Assembly (NCBI GenBank): GCA_945916625.1
Contig: CAMEGY010000003.1
Span: 1-15,068, forward strand
Direction of reading: 5' to 3'
DNA: 15,068 nt
DNA from: an uncultured Anaerococcus sp.
GTDB taxonomy: Bacteria > Bacillota_A > Clostridia > Tissierellales > Peptoniphilaceae
Part shown: one piece after another, positions 1-8,430 of the stretch
Position numbering within the stretch: the stretch's first letter is position 1
Layout: the number at the start of each line of letters is the position of its first letter
Translations under genes and position numbers: made by a program
The notes under the pieces: generated by a model
Seen by the model: only the letters and a program-made list of their open reading frames with translations
Told to the model about the DNA's origin: nothing
The model's database searches: none

Positions 1-85
1 TAATTTCAAAATCATTTTCTAATAAGTTTTTGGCAAATTCTGCAACTCCTGCCTTATCACTTACACTTATTAAAGCCTTTCTCAT
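1..85 (-). CDS. purH: PurH (bifunctional AICAR transformylase / IMP cyclohydrolase), N-terminal fragment, cut by window start
   Basis: Only the first 28 codons are present. The frame starts at the ATG at 85-83 and reads MRKALISVSDKAGVAEFAKN and onward, which matches the start of the MGS-like IMP cyclohydrolase domain of PurH (typically KRALISVSDK). PurH carries out the last two steps of IMP synthesis: formylation of AICAR and ring closure. The start codon overlaps the purN stop in an ATGA, and a strong AAAGGGGGAGAA ribosome binding site lies inside the end of purN, so translation is probably coupled. Nothing can be said about the rest of the gene. Identity is confident because of the motif and its place at the end of a pur operon. 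Confidence 0.9.
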   Translation of the reverse strand, partial: MRKALISVSDKAGVAEFAKNLLENDFEI

Positions 86-645
86 TTCTCCCCCTTTAAA
101 ATCTCTAATGCTGTCTTTACATAAAGTTTGTGCTCTAATTTATGGACCTCATCTTCTACTTGGTCTAGATCCATTCCATAATCAACCCTAAGCTTATCCT
201 GGGCTAAAATCTCTCCACCGTATATTTCTTCATTTACATAATGGATAGTAACACCTATATATTCCTCACGATTTTCGTAGGCCCTCTTGATCGACTCAAT
301 CCCCTTGTATTTTGGAAGTAGTGATGGATGGATATTTATAACCTTGCCGGCAAAATTTTCTAGAAAATCTCCTGTAAGAATTCTCATATAACCTGCTAAG
401 AATATAAAATCTAAATTTTTTACCTTTTTTAAAATTTCTTCTTCATAAGCATTTTTGTTTTCATAATCTTTTGGATTAAAAACGAAAGTTTCTATATTTC
501 TCGTCTTTGCCTTTTCGATAACTCTTGCGTCTGGCTTATCACAAACCATGATTTTTATATCAGCTAAGGATTTTATCTCATCAGAATCAGCCAGAGCCTC
601 GAAGTTTGTGCCTGTACCTGAGGCGAATATTCCTATTTTTTTCAT
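82..645 (-). CDS. purN: PurN, phosphoribosylglycinamide (GAR) formyltransferase with altered catalytic site
   Basis: The 187-aa protein is a formyltetrahydrofolate-dependent GAR transformylase, the third step of purine synthesis. The N-terminal GIFASGTGTNFEAL loop corresponds to the phosphate-binding loop. The NIHPSLLPKYKG motif keeps the catalytic Asn and His (Asn106 and His108 in E. coli numbering). The usual catalytic Asp144, in E. coli TDELDGGPVILQ, aligns here with Tyr in NEEIYGGEILAQ, so one of the three classical catalytic residues appears missing. Length is slightly below the usual 190-215 aa. The start overlaps the purM stop by 4 nt (ATGA), and its own stop overlaps the purH start the same way. 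The family call is secure; full activity is not. Confidence 0.92.
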   Translation of the reverse strand: MKKIGIFASGTGTNFEALADSDEIKSLADIKIMVCDKPDARVIEKAKTRNIETFVFNPKDYENKNAYEEEILKKVKNLDFIFLAGYMRILTGDFLENFAGKVINIHPSLLPKYKGIESIKRAYENREEYIGVTIHYVNEEIYGGEILAQDKLRVDYGMDLDQVEDEVHKLEHKLYVKTALEILKGEK

Positions 646-1646
646 AGAAATTTAATTCCTTCTTCATCTGTAACTTCGCCAAGAACAAAGGCATCATCAA
701 TTAGATTAAGGACTTTTTCCTTATCAGTTTCGTCAACTATAAGGGCTAGACCAACTCCCATATTGAAGATTTCATACATTTCATCGTGGTCGATTTTGCC
801 AGCTTCTTCGATGAATTTAAATATTTCTGGAACTTCGTAAGAATCCTTATAAATCGTAATTCCTAGACCCTTTTTAATAGCTCTTGGTAGGTTCTCTATG
901 AATCCACCACCTGTAATGTGGGAAATTCCAGCTGGCCTAACATTTTCTAGAAGTGTAAGAACTTCTTTTGCATAAATCCTGGTTGGTCTAAGTAGGGCTT
1001 CTCCAATAGTCTTTCCATTAAATTCTTGGTCAAGACTTATATTTTCATCTTTTAATATTTTTCTAATAAGTGAAAAACCATTTGAATGAAAACCTGAAGA
1101 AGGGATACCAATTACAACTTGACCAGCTTTTGTATCTTGTATATTAATTAAATCTTCCTTTTCAGCACATCCTACCGCAAAACCTGCTATGTCGTATTCA
1201 TTTTCCTTATAAAAACCTGGCATCTCTGCAGTTTCCCCGCCTACTAGGGCAGCTTCTGACTGTCTACAACCTTCTGCAACTCCCTTTACAATTGCTTCAA
1301 TCTGAGCCGGATCATTTTTGCCGCAAGCAATGTAGTCTAAAAAGAAAAGTGGCCTTGCTCCTTGGGCTAGGATGTCATTTACACACATAGCCACGCAGTC
1401 AATACCGATTGTATCGTGCTTATCCATCTCAAATGCTAACTTAAGCTTAGTCCCAACCCCGTCTGTTCCGCTTACAAGAACAGGATTTTTAAAACCATAG
1501 GCTCCTAGGTCAAAGGCCCCGCCGAATGATCCAATCATGTTCATCATTCCCTTATTCTTAGTAGATTCGACGTGTTTTTTTATCCTATCAACTGATTCAT
1601 AACCGGCATCTAGACTTACACCTGCCTGTTTGTATTTTTCACTCAT
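642..1646 (-). CDS. purM: PurM, AIR synthetase (phosphoribosylformylglycinamidine cyclo-ligase)
   Basis: The 334-aa protein closes the imidazole ring by ATP-dependent conversion of FGAM to AIR in the cytoplasm. It is close to the usual length of about 340-350 aa and looks complete. It begins MSEKYKQAGVSLDAGYE, as PurM proteins of Firmicutes do. Visible signatures are the glycine-rich SFGGAFDL, the nucleotide-binding GTDGVGTKLKLAF, MCVNDILAQGA with FFLDYIA, GGETAEMPG, FHSNGFSLIRK and ITGGGFIENLPR. The ATG directly follows the purF stop with no gap (TAAATG), and a GAGGGG ribosome binding site sits in the last purF codons, so the two are probably translationally coupled. Nothing unusual was seen. 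Confidence 0.97.
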   Translation of the reverse strand: MSEKYKQAGVSLDAGYESVDRIKKHVESTKNKGMMNMIGSFGGAFDLGAYGFKNPVLVSGTDGVGTKLKLAFEMDKHDTIGIDCVAMCVNDILAQGARPLFFLDYIACGKNDPAQIEAIVKGVAEGCRQSEAALVGGETAEMPGFYKENEYDIAGFAVGCAEKEDLINIQDTKAGQVVIGIPSSGFHSNGFSLIRKILKDENISLDQEFNGKTIGEALLRPTRIYAKEVLTLLENVRPAGISHITGGGFIENLPRAIKKGLGITIYKDSYEVPEIFKFIEEAGKIDHDEMYEIFNMGVGLALIVDETDKEKVLNLIDDAFVLGEVTDEEGIKFL

Positions 1647-3062
1647 TTATACCCCTCTATTTTCTAGAAATTCTTTTTGAACTTCTGTAAGTTCAGATTC
1701 AAATTCTTCTTTATAATCACAAAGTCCATCTATATATTGACCATCAAAGATTTCAAGAGAAATCCCTCTATTTGGCTCTGGATAATCAAAACCAATGGCT
1801 TCTTGAAGGCCCTTTATAGAAATAAATTCAAGACTGTCTGCCCCGATCAAATCTCTTATCTCATCTTTTTTCATATTGGCTGCTATAAGTTCCTGAGATG
1901 TCTTCATATCTATTCCCGAATATGAAGGAAATATAATTTCAGGAGAACCAATCCTTAAGTGAACTTCCTTAGCTCCCCTATCCTTTAACATGGAAATTAT
2001 ACGCTTAGAAGTTGTTCCCCTGACAACTGAATCGTCAAGGAGGATTACCCTCTTATCCCTAACTACGTCAGCAAGGGCCGATAATTTCATCTTTACTCCC
2101 AAATCTCTTAAGTTTTGAGAAGGCTCTATAAAAGTCCTGCCTATATATTGGTTTTTTATAAGTCCCATTTCATAGGGAAGACCGAGTTCTTCAGCATATC
2201 CAGTAGCTAGGGATAGAGACGAGTTTGGTACACCCACAACTATGTCTGCTTCTACAGGATATTCCCTGGCGAGAATTCTGCCGGTATTTTTCCTGACTAT
2301 GTGGACATTTTTACCCATAATAGTTGAATCTGGCCTTGCAAAGTAGATGTATTCCATAGCTTCTATGGCAATATCAGATGGTTCTGTAAACTTATCCATT
2401 TTATAGCCGTCATCATCAATTATTACCATCTCTCCTGCAGATATATCTCTAATAAAGTCTGCACCAATCACGTTTTGGGCACAAGACTCTGATGCTAGAG
2501 TGTATGAATTATCAAGTTTGCCAAGGACAAGAGGCCTTGTGGCGTGCTTATCAACAGCTCCTATCAGGCTATCTTGGGTAAGCAGGATTACAGAAAATGA
2601 TCCCTCAAGTTTTGTAAGTGCTTCCTTAAACCTATTTTCAATTTTTTTCTTTCTAGAGCGCCTAATCAGGTGCATTATAATTTCTGCATGGCTTTCTGAA
2701 TGAAAAACCGCACCAGCATCTTCTAGTTTAGCCCTCAAAGTTTTGGCATTTATAAGATTACCATTCATGGCAATGCCTAGGTGGCCATCATTAAATTTAT
2801 ACAAAAGCGGCTCGATATTGTGGACATTTGTTGAGTTGCCGCTTGAATACCAAAGGGCACCTAGGGCACCTGATCCTGCTATTTTTTCTAGTTTGCCATT
2901 ATCCTTAAAAACTTCTGCCAAAAGACCGATATTTCTGTATCCCCTAAGCCTTTGTCTATTGGTAGATACAATTCCGCCGCCTTGTTGGCCCCTGTGTTGG
3001 AGGGAGTGGAGGGCATAGAATGTAATATTCGCTGCCCCTTCTATATTCCAAATTCCAAACAT
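1647..3062 (-). CDS. purF: PurF-like amidophosphoribosyltransferase with inactivated glutaminase domain
   Basis: The 471-aa protein has the PurF layout: N-terminal Ntn glutaminase fold (about 1-230) and C-terminal type I PRTase (about 235-445). The PRTase half is intact: EYIYFARPDS (237-246), VPNSS (278-282), IGRTFIEPSQ (307-316) and the PRPP loop VILLDDSVVRGTT (339-351). The glutaminase half is not. The protein starts MFGIWN, lacking the propeptide and catalytic Cys1 of CGVFGIW. Upstream DNA gives an AGGAGAG ribosome binding site and no cysteine codon. Arg73 and Asp127 (E. coli numbering) are Trp71 and His125, while Asn100-Gly101 remain. The four Fe-S cysteines of Bacillus PurF are replaced too (for example PSYSGID at 379-385). 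It likely makes phosphoribosylamine from ammonia, which is inference. A regulatory paralogue is the alternative. Confidence 0.9.
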   Translation of the reverse strand: MFGIWNIEGAANITFYALHSLQHRGQQGGGIVSTNRQRLRGYRNIGLLAEVFKDNGKLEKIAGSGALGALWYSSGNSTNVHNIEPLLYKFNDGHLGIAMNGNLINAKTLRAKLEDAGAVFHSESHAEIIMHLIRRSRKKKIENRFKEALTKLEGSFSVILLTQDSLIGAVDKHATRPLVLGKLDNSYTLASESCAQNVIGADFIRDISAGEMVIIDDDGYKMDKFTEPSDIAIEAMEYIYFARPDSTIMGKNVHIVRKNTGRILAREYPVEADIVVGVPNSSLSLATGYAEELGLPYEMGLIKNQYIGRTFIEPSQNLRDLGVKMKLSALADVVRDKRVILLDDSVVRGTTSKRIISMLKDRGAKEVHLRIGSPEIIFPSYSGIDMKTSQELIAANMKKDEIRDLIGADSLEFISIKGLQEAIGFDYPEPNRGISLEIFDGQYIDGLCDYKEEFESELTEVQKEFLENRGV

Positions 3063-3075
3063 TTTCTCTCCTAAT

Positions 3076-6000
3076 TTATCTTGTGAAGTATTCTACACCG
3101 TTTTTAAATATATCTTGCCTATCCTTGATGGTGTTTGTCTTATAAAGTGTTACATGAGATCTTTCGCTATGGCCCATCTTACCTAGAATCAGACCGTCTG
3201 GACTAAGCATTGCCTCAATGGCGTATATAGAACCATTTGGATTGTACTTGCCATTTAGGGTCGCATCCCCATCAGGATTTACATATTGGAAGGCTGCTAG
3301 GTCTTTAAATTCCTCAATTTTTTCACCAACAAGCCTTCCCTCACCGTGGCTAAATACAAGCTCATGGAGGTCGCCTATTTCAAAGTTTTGCGTCCAGGCT
3401 GAATTTGTATTAGATACCCTTGTAATTGCTGTATCAGATATGTGTCTTAGACCTGTGTTTCTAAATAAGGATAGGTCTGAGCTATCAAGATCACAAATCT
3501 TGCCATAAGGAAGAAGCCCTGATTTTATAAGAGCTTGGAAGCCGTTACAGATTCCTAAGATTAGTTTTTTATCTGCAAGATGTGCATGAATTGCTTCTTT
3601 TACTGCCTCATTTTTTATAATATTTACTATAAATTTAGCAGAGCCATCTGGTTCATCACCTGCAGAAAATCCACCAGGAAAGGCGATTATGTGAGAGTTT
3701 TTAATCTCTCTAACAAATTCATCTATAGAATTTTTGATATCATCTTCTCTTGTATTTGTGAAAATAACTTGTTTTACACTTGCTCCCGCCTCTTCAAAAG
3801 CTTTTTGGGTGTCATATTCTGAGTTTGTGCCAGGGAAAACTGGAATTACAACCTTAACTTCATCGACCTTTTCCTTGTAATAAATTTTCTCACTAGCCTT
3901 GTTAGAAATATTTTCAACCTTACCCTTATCTAGGTTGTAGTAAGTTGGGTAGATTTCTTCTAGGGTTGACATGTAAGATTTTTCTGCCTCTTCAAGGTCT
4001 ATTTCTATTCCATTTACCTTGATAGCTTCTGTAACCTCTCCAATCTTTTTGAAATCAAGCTCTTCTATTGCTTCTACTACGATTGAGCAAGGATTAAAGT
4101 CAAGAGCCTTATCATAGTCGATTGTAAAGCCTAATTTATTTCCTAGGGCCATTTTGATTAGAGATGCAGATACAGATCCAAAATCTTGAACGTAGGCTGA
4201 TACAACCTTTTTGTCTTTGATATAATCATTTAGTTTATCAAAATCGTCCATTGCTTTCTTAAGATTTGGATAGGCTTTTTCGTCTTTTTCTATTTCAATT
4301 ATATAAAGTTTGTTTCCAACTTTCTTTAAATCTGGTGTGATTACATCCTCTATTTTTACTGGTGTACAGGCAAAGGAAATTAATGTTTCTACAACATTTA
4401 GTTCGTTAAAGGATCCTGACATGGAGTCTTTACCACCTATAGAAGGTCTTCCGATTTCCCTTTGAGCTATTATAGAACCAAGCATGGCCTGGCTTACCTT
4501 GCCCCATTTTTTAGGATCATCTAAGAGTTTTTCAAAATATTCTTGGAAGGAGAAGTAAAGATCTTCCCTATTGCCACCTACTGCATAGACTTTGGCTACA
4601 GATTCTAAAACCGCATAGATACTTGATAAGAATGGCGAATATTTTGAGATTTTTGGTATAAAACCGTAGGAAAGGATGGTTGCTGTATCTGGAGTGCTAT
4701 AAAGGGTTGGAATTGCAGCTACAGATGCTTGGACAGGTGTAATTCTTTCTTTTCCTGCAAATGGCATCATAACTGTCTGCGCGCCTACAGATGAGTCAAA
4801 CATTGAAACCATACCCTTTTGGTTGGTGACATTTAAGTCTTTTAGCTCATCTAGGATAGCTTCCTTGCTAACTTCCTTAGATACAAATGGATTTTCCCTT
4901 ACATTATCAACTAATTCTGCCTTAGCGTGCTTTCTGACCCCTGCAGTTGCTAAAAATTCTGCTCCGAAATCCACTAATTTTTCGTCTTCGTAGTACATTT
5001 CTAGGCGGTTCCTGTCAGTTATATTTGCAATGTGAACGTATTCTAGGTTTTCTTTTTCACATTCTTTGACAAAGGCTTCATAGTCTTTTTTATCTAGACC
5101 TACTGCCATTCTTTCTTGGGATTCTGAGATGGCAATCTCTGTTGGATTAAGTCCCTTGTATTTGGTCTTGACCCTATCTAGGAAGATTTCAATACCTTCT
5201 GAAAGCTCACCGATGGCTACAGATACACCACCCGCTCCAAAGTCATTTGATTTTTTAATAAGTTTTGTAACTTCTGGCTTTCTAAAGAGCCTTTGGATTT
5301 TTCTTTCTTCTACAGGATTTCCCTTTTGGACTTGGCTTGATGCGGTAGTAAGGGAAGTGTCATCGTGGATTACTGAAGAACCTGATGCACCTTGGATACC
5401 ATCCCTACCAGTTCTTCCGCCAAGCATTACTACAATATCTCCAGGGATAAGCTCTTCTCTCTTGTAATTTCCATCTTTTACCGCTCCAACAACAGCCCCT
5501 ACTTCCATGGTTTTTGCTACATAGGAATCGTCGTAGATTTCGCGAGCGTAGGTTGTTGCTAGACCGATTTGGTTACCGTAGGAAGAATTTCCAAGAGCTT
5601 TCCCCTTTGAAATTTCTACTTGTGGGAGCTTATTTGCCAGGGTGTCTTCTCTTTTTTCTAAGATATTTCCCGCACCCGAAACTCTCATAGCCTGGTAAAC
5701 ATAGGACCTACCTGAAAGTGGGTCTCTAATTGCTCCGCCTATGCAGGTAGAAGCGCCACCGAAAGGTTCGATTTCTGAAGGGTGGTTGTGGGTTTCGTTT
5801 TTAAATTGAATAAGCCACTTTTCCTTTTTCCCCTTATTTTCAATTTCGGTGAAAAAGGAACAAGCATTGATCTCTTCAGAAACTTCGATATTGGTATCGC
5901 CTAAAACTTTTGTGTGGTATTTTCCAATAATAGATGCCATATCCATAAGTCTTATTGGCTTAGTTATACCAAGTTCTTCTCTTAGTTTTAGATAATAATC

Positions 6001-6738
6001 AAAGGCATCTTGCATTTCTTTTTGGAAAAGTTTTGAGTCAATTTTCACTTCATCAAGGCTTGTCTCAAAGGTTGTGTGCCTGCAGTGGTCAGACCAGAAT
6101 ACATCTAGAACGTAAATTTCTGTTTCACTTGGGTCCCTGTCTTCCTTTCTAAAGTGGTCTTGGATAAATTCTAAATCTTCTAAATCAAGGGCTAGGGATA
6201 AGTCTTTTATTAGTTCTTCTAATTCTTCTTTGCTATAATTTATAAAGCCTGTCAAGTCTTTAAGAGGCTTCATTTCTGAATCTATAGAAAAGTCCATTTT
6301 TGATAGGTCTTTTTCGCTAGATTCTATCGGATTTATCAAATAGGATTTTAGGTCTTCTAGCTTTTCTTCTGAAATATTACCTTCTAAAATAACAAGTTTT
6401 CCGCACCTTACAAGAACGTCACTTTTTTCATCTATTAGCTTAAGAGCCTTCATTGCAGAATCTGATCTTTGGTCAAATTGTGCAGGGAGAGTCTCATAGG
6501 CTATATAGGTTTTATTAGACAGGTCAATTTCTTCGAAAATTTCATCTATCATAACCTCAGAGAAAACTCTGTTTTTAGCCTTTTCATAAAGGTCTTCTGT
6601 AATATTATAAAGGTCATAGATTACATATGTATGAACCCTTTCTAAACTAAGTCCAAAATCCCTATTAAATAAGTCTTTTAGCTTTTCGCTTTCCTTATCG
6701 TAACGATCTCTCTTCTTTACAAATATTCTCTTATTCAA
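3076..6738 (-). CDS. purL: PurL, single-chain FGAM synthase with fused glutaminase domain
   Basis: This is the large single-polypeptide phosphoribosylformylglycinamidine synthase, which turns FGAR, ATP and glutamine into FGAM. A PurS-like N-terminal region is followed by two PurM-like synthase halves, with DHCRHTTF near residue 217, FKNETHNHPSEIEPFGGA, and GGKDSMSGSF. A C-terminal PurQ-type class I glutaminase (from about residue 960) has PGTNSEYDT, the nucleophile loop LGICNGFQAL (Cys about 1061) and the FSHGEGR histidine. The longest frame starts at an ATG at 6759, but I chose the TTG at 6738: GGAGG lies 6 nt before it, and the protein then begins NKRIFVKK as in homologues. The start overlaps the end of purK by 8 nt. 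The glutaminase is complete, unlike that of the downstream purF. It is 1220 aa from TTG, 1227 from ATG. Confidence 0.95.
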   Translation of the reverse strand: MNKRIFVKKRDRYDKESEKLKDLFNRDFGLSLERVHTYVIYDLYNITEDLYEKAKNRVFSEVMIDEIFEEIDLSNKTYIAYETLPAQFDQRSDSAMKALKLIDEKSDVLVRCGKLVILEGNISEEKLEDLKSYLINPIESSEKDLSKMDFSIDSEMKPLKDLTGFINYSKEELEELIKDLSLALDLEDLEFIQDHFRKEDRDPSETEIYVLDVFWSDHCRHTTFETSLDEVKIDSKLFQKEMQDAFDYYLKLREELGITKPIRLMDMASIIGKYHTKVLGDTNIEVSEEINACSFFTEIENKGKKEKWLIQFKNETHNHPSEIEPFGGASTCIGGAIRDPLSGRSYVYQAMRVSGAGNILEKREDTLANKLPQVEISKGKALGNSSYGNQIGLATTYAREIYDDSYVAKTMEVGAVVGAVKDGNYKREELIPGDIVVMLGGRTGRDGIQGASGSSVIHDDTSLTTASSQVQKGNPVEERKIQRLFRKPEVTKLIKKSNDFGAGGVSVAIGELSEGIEIFLDRVKTKYKGLNPTEIAISESQERMAVGLDKKDYEAFVKECEKENLEYVHIANITDRNRLEMYYEDEKLVDFGAEFLATAGVRKHAKAELVDNVRENPFVSKEVSKEAILDELKDLNVTNQKGMVSMFDSSVGAQTVMMPFAGKERITPVQASVAAIPTLYSTPDTATILSYGFIPKISKYSPFLSSIYAVLESVAKVYAVGGNREDLYFSFQEYFEKLLDDPKKWGKVSQAMLGSIIAQREIGRPSIGGKDSMSGSFNELNVVETLISFACTPVKIEDVITPDLKKVGNKLYIIEIEKDEKAYPNLKKAMDDFDKLNDYIKDKKVVSAYVQDFGSVSASLIKMALGNKLGFTIDYDKALDFNPCSIVVEAIEELDFKKIGEVTEAIKVNGIEIDLEEAEKSYMSTLEEIYPTYYNLDKGKVENISNKASEKIYYKEKVDEVKVVIPVFPGTNSEYDTQKAFEEAGASVKQVIFTNTREDDIKNSIDEFVREIKNSHIIAFPGGFSAGDEPDGSAKFIVNIIKNEAVKEAIHAHLADKKLILGICNGFQALIKSGLLPYGKICDLDSSDLSLFRNTGLRHISDTAITRVSNTNSAWTQNFEIGDLHELVFSHGEGRLVGEKIEEFKDLAAFQYVNPDGDATLNGKYNPNGSIYAIEAMLSPDGLILGKMGHSERSHVTLYKTNTIKDRQDIFKNGVEYFTR

Positions 6739-7771
6739 AGTCTTCCTCCAAGTATACATTTCCTAAAAAATTGATGTGTCCGATTTTTCTGTTATGACGG
6801 GCTTCTTTTTCATATAGGTGAAGGTAGCCCCCTTTTTCTTTAAATACATTTATAAAATGTTCTTCATTTTGACCCAAAATATTATAAAGGGTCGCTTCTC
6901 TATTTTCGATTTTCCCTACTTTTAGGCCACAGATTGCTTCTATGTGAGCCCTAAATTGGCTTTTTGTAGCCGATTGTTGGGTTATATGACCAGAGTTGTG
7001 AACTCTTGGAGCAATTTCATTAAAAATCACCTTTCCATCTGAGATAAAATACTCAACTGTAAGGACACCCATATAGTCATTGTCAGAAAGGATTCTTTTT
7101 GTATAATCAATGGCTGCCTCTTCTTGCTCTTTTGTTATATGAGCAGGGATATTTGACCTATAGAGGATATTGTTCCTATGTTCGTTTTGGACTACAGCCA
7201 CAATTTCGATTCCCTCGATATCCTTAACTGCAACTACCGAGATTTCCTTATCTAAATTAACTAACTCTTCTAGAATGGTATCTTCTTCGACCTCATCGTT
7301 AGAAGATATAATCTTTTGGCCCTTTCCATCATAGCCAAACCTTGTGGTCTTCATGACGTATTTGCCGTCTACTTCGTAATCACCTTTGTTTGAATCAAAA
7401 TACTTTACAGTAGGTATTCCAAGGCTATTTGCATATTCTTTTTCTTTTAATCTGTGCTGGCTTATTTCTAGAAGCCTAGATGATTGGACGAAATTGTATT
7501 TGTTTTCAAGTTTTTTGTAAGATTTAATATCTATATTTTCAAACTCAAAAGTCACTACGTCACTCATCTCGCACAGTTTTTCTATATTTTTGTGTACATT
7601 AAAAGCACTATGGATAAAATAATCTGCGAATTTTCTTGCGCATGCGTCTTCACCTGGATCTAAAATTGCAACTTTGTAGCCCATTTCCTTTGCTACACCA
7701 GCAAGCATCATTCCAAGTTGACCGCCACCTATTATACCGATAGTGCTTTTGGGTAATATAGTCTTAGTCAT
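6731..7771 (-). CDS. purK: PurK, N5-carboxyaminoimidazole ribonucleotide synthetase
   Basis: The 346-aa ATP-grasp enzyme makes N5-CAIR from AIR, bicarbonate and ATP; PurE then uses the product. The N-terminal pre-ATP-grasp loop [15 protein letters not shown] lies at about 11-25. The ATP-grasp part shows [45 protein letters not shown] and [12 protein letters not shown] followed by [13 protein letters not shown]. These match PurK, and the length is near the usual 350-380 aa. The start codon overlaps the purE stop by 4 nt (ATGA), and the end overlaps the purL TTG start, so it is a middle gene of the same transcript. Having both PurK and a class I PurE indicates the bacterial two-step carboxylation route. 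Nothing odd was seen. Confidence 0.96.
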   Translation of the reverse strand: MTKTILPKSTIGIIGGGQLGMMLAGVAKEMGYKVAILDPGEDACARKFADYFIHSAFNVHKNIEKLCEMSDVVTFEFENIDIKSYKKLENKYNFVQSSRLLEISQHRLKEKEYANSLGIPTVKYFDSNKGDYEVDGKYVMKTTRFGYDGKGQKIISSNDEVEEDTILEELVNLDKEISVVAVKDIEGIEIVAVVQNEHRNNILYRSNIPAHITKEQEEAAIDYTKRILSDNDYMGVLTVEYFISDGKVIFNEIAPRVHNSGHITQQSATKSQFRAHIEAICGLKVGKIENREATLYNILGQNEEHFINVFKEKGGYLHLYEKEARHNRKIGHINFLGNVYLEEDFE

Positions 7772-8247
7772 ATTTTCATATCTTTCTTTACTATATTTTC
7801 TAATTCAATTTTAAAATTCCTATACTTTTCTGCCATTTTTTCGTCGTTAATAGCAAGAATAGATAGGGCTGTGATTGCAGCATTTTTTGCTCCTGCCTCT
7901 CCTATTGCCATTGTAGCTACTGGCACGCCGTATGGCATTTGCACAATAGAAAGAAGCGAATCTACACCTGAAAGTGTGGATGATTTTATTGGGACACCAA
8001 TTACAGGTAATGTGGTTGAGGCAGCAACCATACCTGGCAAGTGGGCAGCCCCTCCAGCTGCAGCTATTATTAGGCTGTATCCATTAGCTTTCGCATTTTT
8101 CGCAAAGTCAACCATTAATTCTGGTGTCCTGTGCGCACTAACAACCATCTTATCGTAGTCTATACCAAACTTATCTAGGACATTACAGCATTCCTTCATA
8201 GTTTTGTAGTCAGATTTTGAACCCATTATCACAGCTATTTTTGACAT
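7768..8247 (-). CDS. purE: PurE, class I N5-CAIR mutase
   Basis: The 159-aa protein is the usual size for class I PurE, which converts N5-CAIR to CAIR. The substrate-binding signatures are all visible: [10 protein letters not shown] near the N-terminus, VVSAHRTPE with the catalytic His, [12 protein letters not shown] and [22 protein letters not shown]. The ATG at 8247 has an AAGGAG ribosome binding site six bases upstream. It is the first gene of the minus-strand operon; a promoter (TTGAAA, 16 nt, TATACT) lies about 30-60 nt upstream, giving a short leader of around 25 nt that leaves no room for a riboswitch. The call is secure. Confidence 0.98.
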   Translation of the reverse strand: MSKIAVIMGSKSDYKTMKECCNVLDKFGIDYDKMVVSAHRTPELMVDFAKNAKANGYSLIIAAAGGAAHLPGMVAASTTLPVIGVPIKSSTLSGVDSLLSIVQMPYGVPVATMAIGEAGAKNAAITALSILAINDEKMAEKYRNFKIELENIVKKDMKI

Positions 8248-8278
8248 TATAACTCCTTAATTTTTCTTCTACAAAATT

Positions 8279-8306
8279 AGTATATCAATTTTACAAATAT
8301 TTTCAA
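8279..8306 (-). promoter_or_regulatory. Promoter of the purE-K-L-F-M-N-H operon
   Basis: On the minus strand, TTGAAA (8306-8301) and TATACT (8284-8279) are separated by 16 nt, a good vegetative sigma factor match. Transcription would begin near 8272, about 25 nt before the purE start. The -10 is flanked by an AAAATT/AATTTT dyad, but this is AT-rich and may be chance. Confidence 0.7.
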
Positions 8307-8340
8307 TGGTAAAAGCAAATTATATTTTTTTGTAAATTAC

Positions 8341-8368
8341 TTGACAATTTTTCCTAAGTAAATAAAAT
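8341..8368 (+). promoter_or_regulatory. Promoter of purC
   Basis: TTGACA (8341-8346) and TAAAAT (8363-8368) are 16 nt apart, and transcription would start near 8375. Two short dyads overlap it: TTACTT (8337-8342) with AAGTAA (8356-8361), and AAATAA-AAT-TTATTT (8360-8374). Either could be an operator, but in such AT-rich DNA this is weak evidence. With the purE promoter it makes a divergent control region of 183 nt. Confidence 0.7.
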
Positions 8369-8430
8369 TTATTTGTAAGATTAGAAAAAGTCATATATCA
8401 TTATTGTAAGGAAATCATAAGGAGAAAATA

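Noticed and set aside
1677..3018. Plus-strand open frames of 67-91 codons opposite purF
   Set aside because: They lie antisense to a gene with clear protein motifs, have no ribosome binding sites of note and show no recognisable domain.
3063..3090. An upstream purF start that would restore the N-terminal cysteine
   Set aside because: The in-frame codons before the ATG read SQDKLGEK with no cysteine, overlap the purL end, and include the ribosome binding site.
3218..5467. Plus-strand open frames of 80-112 codons opposite purL
   Set aside because: They are shadows of the purL coding sequence; composition follows the reverse complement of purL codons.
7871..8158. 95-codon plus-strand frame opposite purE
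   Set aside because: It is antisense to the most conserved part of purE and is explained by it.
8285..8340. AAAATT/AATTTT and similar short dyads as confirmed operators
   Set aside because: Six-base dyads are expected by chance in this AT-rich gap; only mentioned as candidates.
8248..8430. Purine (guanine) riboswitch upstream of purE or purC
   Set aside because: The predicted leaders are about 25 and 55 nt, too short for the aptamer, and no aptamer-like pairing was found.
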